The notes beneath the pieces are model-generated. The model searched no databases. It was not told the DNA's origin and was given only the letters and a program-made list of their open reading frames with translations. A program made the translations under genes and the position numbers. Positions 32,388-41,680 of a stretch of 64,000 nt of DNA are shown here, in pieces. Within the stretch, counting starts at the first letter, position 1. Each line of letters opens with the position of its first letter. Source of the DNA: Hyperoplus lanceolatus (lineage: Eukaryota > Chordata > Actinopteri > Uranoscopiformes > Ammodytidae); the NCBI GenBank assembly GCA_026929865.2, contig CM049396.1, forward strand, positions 39,479,001 through 39,543,000, in the 5' to 3' direction.

Positions 32388-32642
32388 CAGCTCACAGCTG
32401 TACACAAAGCTCAACACCCCTGTGCCTATCCTGGCTGTCTTCTTTTCTGGAGGGGGACCTGAAGCCAGCCTTCGGGCTCTCCAGGGATAGCTTCGACAGG
32501 CTACCCCCATCAGCACCTCGACCTCATGGCTCCATCCATGGGCTTTCTTCCGGCCGGGGCAGCAAGGCCAGCAGCGTCCCAAATTCAAGCTGGCCTGTGG
32601 TGCGTTGTGCAGGGTGACGGTCCATGGCGTGGTGGAGGCCAT
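32388..32642 (+). pseudogene. Harbinger transposase, N-terminal part
   Basis: The plus strand reads SWLSSFLEGDLKPAFGLSRD followed by SFDRLL-like sequence, an HGW-like region, and finally VHGVVEAI before the solo LTR. The FR.SR..F..LL...HGW....V.G......VHRIV pattern is that of HARBI1-type transposases upstream of the DDE core. Several frame changes occur between blocks. The gene continues at 33612 after the LTR. Confidence 0.55.
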
Positions 32643-33000
32643 TGTTGAGAAAAACTCTGGACACAAATAGCATGAAGGACGGAGGTTCCAGTCAAAAAGG
32701 TTTAGTTATAAAAAGTGGTATTTATTTCACCAAAAAGCAGAGTAGATGTCTCGTACAGTTAAACGTGCACGGACCTAAGACAGTGGTTGTTCAATCTGGT
32801 TGAGCTCCCACAAGAAAAAGGCGCTTAACAGAGTGCGCTTGAAGCATATGTAGGAGTCTTCTTGTGAAGTCCTATTGGTCAAAGTCAAATGATGCAGACG
32901 GGACGTACTCTACTATACGCGGTCTGGTTGGAGCACTGAATATGGCCATTCAAGCTGGCTCATGTCCGGTATCCGGGATCTTCTGGTTCCTCTTCATATC

Positions 33001-33215
33001 AGTAGTGTGTGCATGTTGTCGGGTGCAAGGGGAAGGGGGGGGCCTTATCATGCTAAATTAATCTGGAGCTCAAGGCACATGTTAAACTGTCAGTTGCGAC
33101 AGTTTTGCAATCAGTAGTGTGTGCATGTTGTCGGGTGCAGGGGGAAGGGGCCTTATCATACTAAATTAATCTGGGGCCCAAGGCACATGTTCAACTGTCA
33201 GTTGACAGTTTGTAC
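33001..33215. repeat. Tandem duplication of about 110 bp in the solo LTR
   Basis: CAGTAGTGTGTGCATGTTGT recurs at about 33000 and 33112, each followed by GGGTGCA, a G-rich stretch, CCTTATCAT and CTAAATTAATCTGG. The copies differ by a few substitutions and length changes. Confidence 0.85.
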
Positions 33216-33264
33216 GTTTATGTCATGTAATGGTGTTTCTTCAGTTGTTCCCTTTCTCTGTTCT

Positions 33265-33420
33265 AAGTTTGCATGTGCGTAAGGTCAGCCAGAGTTCTCT
33301 ACCAGGGTCACTTCTCTGAATTTGCATGTGCTTAGGGTCAACCAAAGTTCTCTACTAGGATCACTTCTCTGAATGTGTATGTGCTTAGGGTCAGTCAGAG
33401 TTCCCTGAGAGTGTCACTTC
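33265..33420. repeat. Minisatellite of about 55 bp, three units
   Basis: Units contain GTCAGCCAGAGTTCTCT, then TCACTTCTCTGAATTTGCA and TGTGCTTAGG with minor differences. About two and a half to three copies lie in the solo LTR. Confidence 0.8.
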
Positions 33421-33611
33421 TTCTTCTGTGTACAGACAGCCAAAATAAGACTATCTGGTGATTTCAACTCTCTCAACGATTCTCACTCAATCTGGGCCTG
33501 CTGACTTAAAGCTATTATGTGTAGTATGTGTATTTATGTGTAATATGTGTAATATGTGTATTATGTGTATGCAGAGCGGGCATCACTAAAGGTTAATTTT
33601 CTCAACACCAT

Positions 33612-34130
33612 CCTCCATCGGGTCATCCATTTCCCCAAGCCAGAGGAGATGGAGGAGGTGGGGGCAGGCTTTGCTCGGCCTTCAGATCTGCTGCCGGGGC
33701 ATTGATGGGTGCCATGTCAGAGTTCTGCCACCTGCAGAACAGAAGAAAAGCTACTTTAACAGGAAGCTCTTCACTTCCATCATCCTGCAGGGTATCTGTG
33801 ATGCTAAGAGCAAATGTATAGACATTTACATCGGGAACCCGGGGTCGGTGCATGATGCTCTCGTGCTCCGGCGTTCCCCGTTCTACAATTAGGCCCCGTA
33901 CCCACCTACTTCTTGCTGGGTGATGGAGGGTACTCCTGCCTGCAGCGTCCCGTGGCCATCATTAGGCTCTACCGCCACCCATCCATGTGAATTTTGAATA
34001 CCAGGTCATATTGAAGCCCGGTACAAAAGGCCAGAGGGCGCAACATTGTGGAGAGGTCGTTTGGGATCATCAGAACATGCTGGTGGGCCATCTTCCTTAG
34101 GTCTCTGGAGATAATAATAAGAACATGGTT
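33612..34130 (+). pseudogene. Harbinger transposase, DDE catalytic part
   Basis: After the LTR the frame reads LHRVIHFPKPEEMEEVGAGF. A one-base loss then shifts to GIDGCHVRVLPPAEQKKSYF (first Asp), NRKLFTSIILQGICD and YIGNPGSVHDALVLRRSPFY. Next come LLGDGGYSCLQRP (second Asp) and, in another frame, NIVERSFGIIRT (Glu). These are the DDE_Tnp_4 blocks in order. A TAG after SPFYN and small indels inactivate it. The encoded enzyme would have cut and joined the element ends. Confidence 0.8.
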
Positions 34131-34767
34131 TGTAAATATTCCTAGCTTTGTAAATAAATGTACATATTTGTAATGACATGTTTTATTCTCCTCTGTGTAC
34201 AGTTTTTAATATTTAAATTAGCTGATTTTAACTTGCTTGGCATGTTGAGTTTAACCATGTTTGAAGTCTATAAAAGACTTGATGCTGAATGAGTTAACTT
34301 TCAGCAGACATCTTCTGTTTTTTATGCTAAATAAAGTAGAGATTTTCTTCTTGAAACTCTTGCCTCCTGAAGTCCATTTGTAACTGAATTTGCCAGTATA
34401 CATGTGAATGTAAAATATAAAAAACACTGTTGCTATCAAAACAATTTGCTCAAAAAACATAGCTAGTATAATAAAGTAAACATAAAAAACATAGGGTGAG
34501 GACAGTATTTGCAATTACAATTTATGTAATATATTAACATATCAAGCCAATACATTTGACCAATACATGATACCATTCAAATGTAAAGCCTTAGCATTGA
34601 TTTGTGAATTCATGTGATTTCAATCACAGGGAACAACAATATTATCTATTAACATGTGTCAGAAATAGGAGATAAATGCGATGGACCTTAGGTATCCCAG
34701 GTTAAGCAGTGTTCCACATTAGGGCAATTCACCATACGGTTATGAACCACAACTTTGCACCCCCAAA
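34131..34767. other. No gene seen (Harbinger interior)
   Basis: AT-rich sequence after the transposase remnant. It has no bounded repeat. Confidence 0.4.
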
Positions 34768-35012
34768 CGGGACTAGCTGTCCCTGTCCCAGGGGGGAAGC
34801 TAGAAGTCACCCGGGGCAAGCTAGAAATCCCCCGGGGGAAGCTAGCTGTCCCCCGGGGCAAGCTAGCTGTCCCGCGGGGGAAGCTAGAAATCCCCCGGGG
34901 GAAGCTAGAAATCCCCCCGGGGCAAGCTAGCTGTCCCGGGGGGGAAGCTAGAAACCCCCGGGGGCAAGCTAGAAAGCTAGAAATCCCGTGGGACAGCTGG
35001 GCAAGCTAGCAG
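34768..35012. repeat. GC-rich palindromic minisatellite, about 22-24 bp units
   Basis: About ten units alternate GGGGGAAGCTAGAAATCCCC and GGGGCAAGCTAGCTGTCCC. The unit boundaries form CCCCCGGGGG palindromes, and AGCTAGCT is itself palindromic. Because the unit length is near a multiple of three only in parts, apparent peptide repeats (KLEIPRG) in two frames are by-products. Confidence 0.9.
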
Positions 35013-35419
35013 TCGGACGTTTACGGAGCTAAGTAGGATTTGACAGGTTGGAGAATTAAATTATCATCTAATAAAAACTTCAAAACAACATACCGGTATT
35101 CTGAAACAAAAGTAGTATTTATAAAATAGTAATAATTATGCTTACAGTTGTGGGTTTCTCCGCCTTGTCCGACTCTGCCTCCTTGCTCTGCTACTACGCT
35201 GCGAAATGCATTCTGGGATATCTAACGGCCCCAAGTCCGCACAAGTCACCCCCGATGCATCCTCGATAGAATGGCCAGTTGAAGAACACATCAGGAACAC
35301 TTCCGGGTACTTGACTTGATGCGAACTTTGAATTGGAACAGTACTTGGGCTACGGTTGATGACGTTTTACGAGAACGCAAGTACACAAGTACAGAAAAGA
35401 ACGCGAATTGAGAAACGGC

Positions 35420-36050
35420 TAATGTTTCCCGCCAACCCCGCATTGGCGGCCTGTTTTCGTATTTGTGGCGCCCCCTATAGGTTTGGCTCGAAGAGTGCTA
35501 CCACACGTCTTCTGCACATATCCAGCAAGTTTTATGATGATAGGACCTATGGTCAATGAGTTATGGCCAATTAGCTGCTAAGTCCCACCCCTGCGTAAAC
35601 GTTTGGTCAACTGCGGCCATGTTTTTAAAGCTATCCTACTAATCTTTTACAGACGTCTGTATCTCAATCATCCAATGCTATGTGATCAATTTGTTGTTGA
35701 TTGCGTAAAATTGAGAAAATTGTGGTTAAAAACCTGTTTTTCAGTTTATACTAATTAGCTAAACATATTTCTAGGGGGACTTATATGGTCCCAGAGGCTT
35801 TTTTGTAGAGCATCCTCAAGTGTGCCTATGTGTACCTAACGGTGTGATGGGTGTGGTTTCTCAAACTTTTTCCAGTCAGGGCTTAATGACAGCGCCACCT
35901 AGTAGAAAATCAAAAAAGTGAATAATAGCACACCCCGTGTGGGCACGCACGTTCTGTGAAAAGTTTGCATTTCTAAGTGTATCGGTACAGGAGGAGATAG
36001 AGCTAGAAAATGTGGTGGAAGAAATAAGAAGAAGAAGAAAGAAGAAGAAG
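35420..36050. repeat. Dispersed repeat with GAA-rich tail
   Basis: It starts after the Harbinger end with a CCGCCAA...TTGGCGG hairpin. It contains GGCGCCCCCTATAGG and GCGCCACCTAGTAG motifs like those of the array at 37718-43621, and ends in AGAAGAAGAAAGAAGAAGAAG. Its class is not known to me. Confidence 0.5.
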
Positions 36051-36077
36051 TATGGATAACAATAAGGTCAGACTTAA

Positions 36078-36312
36078 AGCTGGGGTGGAAGATTTGGGGA
36101 GAAAATGGCAGTTGGGATAGAAATTCAAATTCAAATACCTCACCCGCTCCACTTGTTCTCTATGGTCCCTCCCTGACACGCTCTACACCAACAAAGTCGT
36201 GCCAAAGTGAATGGAAAGTCCCAACAGCCAATAAGAACAGAGCCTCGCTCTGATTGGCCAAAGTGTACAGCTCATGTTAATTTTGACCAATCAGAAATCA
36301 CATACCCCAGCT
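36078..36312. mobile_element. TTAA-flanked MITE, 235 bp (piggyBac-like)
   Basis: AGCTGGGGT at the left and ACCCCAGCT at the right, with TTAA on each side (36074-36077, 36313-36316). TTAA duplication is the piggyBac/Kolobok hallmark. It has no coding. Confidence 0.75.
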
Positions 36313-36397
36313 TTAATTATGACAATTATCCTGAGGGTCATTGTTTCTGAAAAATACCTCTCATTGGTGCTTAAGCTTAAAGGTTTACTAGGCACAG

Positions 36398-36655
36398 GGG
36401 CAGCTGTGGCGAAGTGGGTAGGGTGGTCGACCAATTACAGGGTCGGTGGTTCGATCCCCCTACCCCTGCCACATGTTGAAGTGTCCCTGAGCAAGACTGA
36501 ACCCTAAATTCCTCCTGCTATCAATGTATGAATGTGTGTGTGAATGGGAATGTGGGAATGGGAACAGGTCTCCCTTGAAAAAGAGTCTACGGTCTCAATG
36601 GGATTTACCTGTATAAATAAAAGGTTAAAATAAAATTTTAAAATATGTATTAAAA
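36398..36655 (+). mobile_element. tRNA-derived SINE
   Basis: The 5' part has an A-box-like TGGCGAAGTGGGT and, about 35 bases on, a B box GGTTCGATCCC. The pol III internal promoter is followed by a tRNA-unrelated body (TTGAAGTGTCCCTGAGCAAG) and an A-rich tail (GGTTAAAATAAAA). The body is one found in many teleost SINEs. Confidence 0.85.
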
Positions 36656-36666
36656 ATTAAATTATC

Positions 36667-36800
36667 CGCACAAGCTGGCACCAACACTCGGAGGAGGGAG
36701 AGAGGACACCACTTTCCAGTTAGACAAACAGTACATATCAGTATGTTGACCACTGAGCTAACCGAAGCGAACCAGTAAAGGAAGTGCTCTGGGCCGCAGG
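36667..36800. repeat. Fragment related to the hAT element at 822-1414
   Basis: GGAGGGAGAGAGGACACCAC, ACAGTACATATCAGT, TGAGCTAACCGAAG and AAAGGAAGTG match 968-1060 with scattered differences. The terminal repeats are absent. Confidence 0.7.
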
Positions 36801-36872
36801 GAGGAGTTTAGACCTGAGACTTTTCTTTACAAAACAATACCAACAAATGCAACAATGTAAAATACAGCCTGA

Positions 36873-37456
36873 AGCTGTATCCCATTCGAGGGCCCGCATC
36901 CAAGGACGCGGTCTATAAAGGCCATAGCCCGTGAAGGCCGAATCGAAGGCCGAACGAGTGTTGTTAAACGAGACGGTCTCCGCAGGTCTCTGTATACGAG
37001 CATTTCTGGTTTGCGTAACAAGCCGTTACCTTGCGTGACGAGTCGCCGCTCCTGTGCTGCCTAGCAACCCTGATTGCTGCCAACGGAGACAGCCTTGTCA
37101 ATGGAGGAAAAAATAAAAAGAAGTTGCCTACCAGACGAAAAGAAAGAAAAAGTACAAGAAGAAATAAAAGAAAAGACAAGCAAAAAACAAAGGAAGATAC
37201 AAGTTAAGAAGATGGAGCAACACGTTGCTGTTTTGTTATTTTTTATTTTATGCCATCTCTGAAAAAAACGCAATGAATCTTGGGGCTGCAAAGGATACAT
37301 CTGTTGGACCCTTCAAAACTGTGAAACTAAGGCTGCATTTCTCGGAAGCATATGAAGGAGCCTTGCAAATGGGACAAGCCTTTGCGCCCCGCTATGACGC
37401 AATCGGTCTTCAAATGCAGCCTTCGTAGGCTATGGCCCCTCGAATGGGATACAGCT
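36873..37456. mobile_element. Inverted-repeat MITE, 584 bp
   Basis: Perfect 18-base ends AGCTGTATCCCATTCGAG and CTCGAATGGGATACAGCT, with GGCCATAGCC/GGCTATGGCC subterminal matches. No exact target duplication was found, and there is no transposase. Confidence 0.75.
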
Positions 37457-37717
37457 ACTGAGTGGAGGACTGTGCAAGCCTCCTTCCGCAATCCAGCAGT
37501 GCTCAGTGGTCAAGTCAGGTATTGCAGTTGTTTTGGCAGGCTGTGGACAGGTACCCGATTCATAGGGGCCCAGAAGCAGATATCCCCGTTGACTCCAATA
37601 CAAGCGCAGAACAGGAATATGTCTCCGCAAAATGTTTCTGGATATCAATCAAAGGATTAGACCATCTACTAATACAATTAAAGTTTTTTCTTCTCAAAAT
37701 GCCACATCAAGCGTATT
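37457..37717. other. No feature seen
   Basis: Short stretch between the MITE and the repeat array. Confidence 0.4.
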
Positions 37718-39394
37718 ACTAGAACTGCGAGCAGAACGGGGGCCAAGCCTCCCACGCCACTCGGGATCGGGTGTCGTCGTCCGCGGCGCCGGTCCCTCGC
37801 TTCACGGAATCCGGGGAGGTAAAGTTTTTGAATGTGGGATGTTTGGTTTGGGAGTTATAGACCAAAAGGCAAAACAATTGCAGAGAAAGATACTCAAGTG
37901 TGTTTTTGGCGCCCCCTTTTGGAGCAATTTAAGGTAAAAGTAGAACCAACCTGAGAACCATAGGACAAACACGTGTGAAGTTTGGTGTTAATAGGATGAA
38001 TCGTTTTGGATTTAGGAGCAGTTTGGTACAAGGTAGCTAATGTGCAAATCTTTAAAGCGCTACCGTTTGGTCTTCCGATGGTCATAGAAAAATTCTTTAT
38101 ACAACTTTTGGTCGTGGGAGTCGGTAGAGCATAATGCTTTTGGTTTCGTCCAAATCGGGCAAAAACTGTAGGAGGAGTGTGTTTTGGTGACTGACACAGT
38201 TTTTGCGATGTAGCGGAAAAAAATCCCATACGCAAATGGGCGTGGCCTATCTCAAAAGATGCAGCTGACTTGTTGGCATCTGTGGATATAAAGTGTTTGA
38301 CTGTGGGATGTTCGGTGTGGAAGTTATAGCCCCAAACACGTTTTCTTTGCTTTTAGTGGTTTTGGCGCCCCCTATGGATGACATTCGCAAAACTTTGTTA
38401 GAAAGAAAGATGCAGCTCAATGTACCAAACAAGTGGATGTCAAGTTTTTGAATGTGCGATGTTTGGTTGGGGAGTTATAGCAAAATCAAATTGTCAACCT
38501 CTCCATTGTAAAGACACTTTTTTGAATTTTCCCCACTTTTTTGAATTTTCCCACCGAAAGACTTAGGAAATGGCGAAAACAGGCAAAAAATTTGAAAAAC
38601 TATTTTTTTTTTAAGTCCGGCCCACATGGGAATTTCTTGCCCATATTTTTGCCATAGGCTTAGGTATGCCCCATGATAGTCTCCCTTCAGTTTCAAGAAA
38701 ATCCCCCTTTTTTTTTTTAAGAAATTTTCGCGAATTTTTAAAGCAGTACCGTTTGGTCTTCCGATGGTCGCAGAAAGATTATTTATCCTACTTTAGCTCG
38801 TGGGAGTCGGTAGAGCATAATGCTTTTGGTTTCGTCCAAATCGGGCGAAAACTGTAGGAGGAGTATGTTTTGGTGACTGACAAAGTTTTTGCGATGTAGC
38901 GAAAAATGTATAGATACACAAATGGGCGTGGCCTATCTGAAAAGATGCAGCTGACTTGTGGGCATCTGTGGATATAAAGTTTTTGACTGTCGGACTTTCG
39001 GTGCGGAAGTTATAGCCCAAAACGCCTTTTCCTTTGTTGTAGCGCCACCTAGAGGCCGGCATGTCTGAATATTTTTGTCTGCGTACGGGGTACGGACCTG
39101 AATATGCCCTGGAAGTGGCATGTCCCAACCCTTTACGGTTTGGGCTGCAGCACCAGTTTTACGCGGAGAAAAATAATAATAAAAGTCCCAACAAAAACAG
39201 TAGGGTTCCCTGCCCAGCAGGGCTTGGGAACCGCGTTGCTCAGCAAAACGCGGTCCCAGGCCCTACTCGGGCTTGGCCCCCTAATAAAAGTCCCAGCAAG
39301 ATCAATAGGGTTCCATGCCCCGCATGGTCATGGAACCGCGGTGCTCTGCATTCCGCGGTTCCATGCCCTTCTCGGGCTTGGCCCCCTAATAATA
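37718..39394 (+). repeat. Array unit 1 (1.68 kb)
   Basis: It opens with ACTAGAACTGCGAGCAG and a GC-rich leader (GGGATCGGGTGTCGTCGTCC). The body repeats phrases such as GGAGTTATAG, GGCGCCCCC, TTTGGTCTTCCGATGGTC and GTTTTGGTGACTGACA two or more times. It closes with two 83-bp cloverleaf modules. It has no coding capacity. The family is unknown to me. The terminal CTAA and preceding hairpin recall Helitron-type 3' ends. Confidence 0.8.
39201..39388 (+). repeat. Two 83-bp cloverleaf modules (A, B)
   Basis: A is 39201-39283 and B is 39306-39388. Each runs TAGGG...CCCTA with three internal inverted repeats. Arm 1 is CCCTGC/GCAGGG in A and CCATGC/GCATGG in B. Arm 2 is ACCGCGTT/AACGCGGT in A and ACCGCGG/CCGCGGT in B. 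Arm 3 is GCCC/GGGC in both. Sequence differences between A and B preserve pairing. Confidence 0.9.
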
Positions 39395-41680
39395 ACTAGA
39401 ACTGCAAGCAGTTGTGACCGGGGGCCAAGCCTCCCACGCGACTCGGGATCGGGCGTCGTCATCCGCGGCGCCGGCCCCTCGCTTCACGGAATCCGGGGAT
39501 GTAAAGTTTCTGAATGTGGGATGTTTGGTTTGGGAGTTATAGACCAAAAGGCAAAAAGATTGCAGAGAAAGATGCTCAAGTGTGTTATTGGCGCCCCCTT
39601 TTGGAGCAATTTAAGCAAAAAGTAGAACCAACCTGAGAACCATAGGACAAACACTTTTGTGAAGTTTGGTGTTAATAGGATGAATCGTTTTGAATTTAGG
39701 AGCAGTTTGGTACAAGGTAGCTAATGTGCAAATCTTTAAAGCGCTACCGTTTGGTCTTCCGATGGTCGTAGAAAAATTCCTTATCCAAATTTGGCTCGTG
39801 GGAGTCGGTAGAGCATAATGCTTTTGGTTTCGTCCAAATCGGGCAAAAACTGTAGGAGTGTGTTTTGGTGACTGACACAGTTTTTGTGATGTAGCGAAAA
39901 AAAATCCCATAGGCAAATGGGCGTGGCCTATCTGAAAAGATGCAGCTGACTTGTGGGCATCTGGGGATATAAAGTGTTTGACTGTGGGATGTTCGGTGTG
40001 GAAGTTATAGCCCCAAACGCGTTTTCTTTGCTTTTTGTGGTTTTGGCGCCCCCTATGGATGAAATTCGCAAAACTACGTTAGATAGAAAGATGCAGCTCA
40101 ATGTACCAAACAAGCGGGTGTCAAGTTTTTGAATGTGCGATGTTCGGTTGGGGAGTTATAGCAAAAAATTGTCAACCTCTCCATTGTAAAGACACTTTTT
40201 TGAATTTTCCCGCCTAAACACTTAGAAAATGGCGAAAACAGGCAAAAAAATTGAAAAACTCTTTTTTTTAATAAGTCCCGCCCAGAAAGGAATTTCTTCC
40301 CCATATTTTTGCCATAGGCTCAGGTATGCCCCATGATAGTCTCCCTTGAGTTTCAAGAAAATCCTCTTTTTCTTTTTTTTTTTTACGGATTTTCGCAAAT
40401 CTTTAAAGCGCTAGCGTTTGGTCTTCCGATGGTCGTAGAAAAATTATTTATCCTATTTTTGCTCGTGGGAGTTGGTAGAACATAATGCTTTTGGTTTCGT
40501 CCAAATTGGGTGAAAACTGTAGGAGGAGTATGTTTTGGTGACTGACACAGTTTTTGCGATGTAGCGAAAAATGTATATATACGCAAATGGGCGTGGCCTA
40601 TCTCAAAAGATGCAGCTGACTTGTGGGCATCTGTGGATATAAAGGTTTTGACTGTCGGACTTTCGGTGCGGAAGTTATAGCCCAAAACGCCTTTTCCTTT
40701 GTTTTAGCGCCACCTAGTGGCCGGCATGTCTGAATTTTTTTGTGTGCGTACCAGGCACGGACCTGGATAAGCCATGCAAGTGGCCCAAACGCGTTTTCTT
40801 TGCTTTTTGTGGTTTTGGCGCCCCCTATGGATGAAATTCGCAAAACTACGTTAGATAGAAAGATGCAGCTCAATGTACCAAACAAGCGGGTGTCAAGTTT
40901 TTGAATGTGCGATGTTCGGTTGGGGAGTTATAGCAAAAAATTGTCAACCTCTCCATTGTAAAGACACTTTTTTGAATTTTCCCGCCTAAACACTTAGAAA
41001 ATGGCGAAAACAGGCAAAAAAATTGAAAAACTCTTTTTTTAAATAAGTCCTGCCCAGAAAGGAATTTCTTGCCCATATTTTTGCCATAGGCTCAGGTATG
41101 CCCCATGATAGTCTCCCTTGAGTTTCAAGAAAATCCTCTTTTTTTTTTTTTTTTTACGGATTTTCGCAAATCTTTAAAGCGCTAGCGTTTGGTCTTCCGA
41201 TGGTCATAGAAAAATTATTTATCCTATTTTTGCTCGTGGGAGTTGGTAGAACATAATGCTTTTGGTTTCGTCCAAATTGGGTGAAAACTGTAGGAGGAGT
41301 ATGTTTTGGTGACTGACACAGTTTTTGCGATGTAGCGAAAAATGTATATATACGCAAATGGGCGTGGCCTATCTCAAAAGATGCAGCTGACTTGTGGGCA
41401 TCTGTGGATATAAAGGTTTTGACTGTCGGACTTTCGGTGCGGAAGTTATAGCCCAAAACGCCTTTTCCTTTGTTTTAGCGCCACCTAGTGGCCGGCATGT
41501 CTGAATTTTTTTGTGTGCGTACCAGGCACGGACCTGGATAAGCCATGCAAGTGGCATGTCCCAACCCTTTACGGTTTGGGCTGCAGCACCACTTTTACCC
41601 ACTTTTACGTAAGGAATAGAAATAAAAATCGCAGCAAAAACAATAGGGTTCCCCAGGCCCTTCTCGGTCTTGGCCCCCTA
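39395..41680 (+). repeat. Array unit 2 (2.29 kb) with internal tandem duplication
   Basis: The same leader and body as unit 1, but a 771-bp segment is tandemly duplicated (about 40012-40784 and 40785-41555) with only a few differences between copies. It closes with a shortened module (41644-41680). Unit 3 follows directly after CCCCCTA. Confidence 0.8.
41644..41680 (+). repeat. Truncated module (37 bp)
   Basis: TAGGGTTCC joined to CCAGGCCCTTCTCGG and CCCCCTA. Arms 1 and 2 are deleted (46 bp), and the closing stem and arm 3 region remain. Confidence 0.8.

Larger units (their letters stand above)
32643..33607. mobile_element. Solo LTR inserted in the Harbinger transposase
   Basis: 965 bp bounded by TGTTGAGAAAA and TTTTCTCAACA, with a 4-bp duplication CCAT on each side (32639-32642, 33608-33611). 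Joining the flanks through one CCAT restores an open transposase frame (VEAI then LHRVIHFPKPEE). Internal tandem repeats occupy its right half. The retrotransposon family is not identified. Confidence 0.75.
26119..35419. mobile_element. PIF/Harbinger element, expanded by nested insertions
   Basis: The outer ends are GCCGTTTCTCAATTC (26119) and GAATTGAGAAACGGC (to 35419), perfect over 15 bases, with AAGTAC/GTACTT subterminal motifs. Harbinger-type transposase coding sequence lies between them on the plus strand. Subtracting the Copia element, the solo LTR and the 233-bp MITE leaves about 2.8 kb, a usual Harbinger size. The three-base flanks (ATT left, TAA right) are not an exact duplication. 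No Myb-like second ORF was recognised. Confidence 0.7.

Noticed and set aside
32265..32666. 133-codon minus-strand ORF
   Set aside because: Antisense to the Harbinger transposase N-terminal part, and it runs through a CA repeat (VCVCVCV).
34709..35009. Repeat protein with GKLEIPRGK units
   Set aside because: It follows from the GC-rich minisatellite being read in frame. Two overlapping frames both look repetitive and there is no gene context.
39201..39388. 83-bp modules as tRNA genes or tRNA-derived SINEs
   Set aside because: They have a tRNA-like length and three arms, but no A box, no proper B box, and arm lengths and loops differ from any tRNA.
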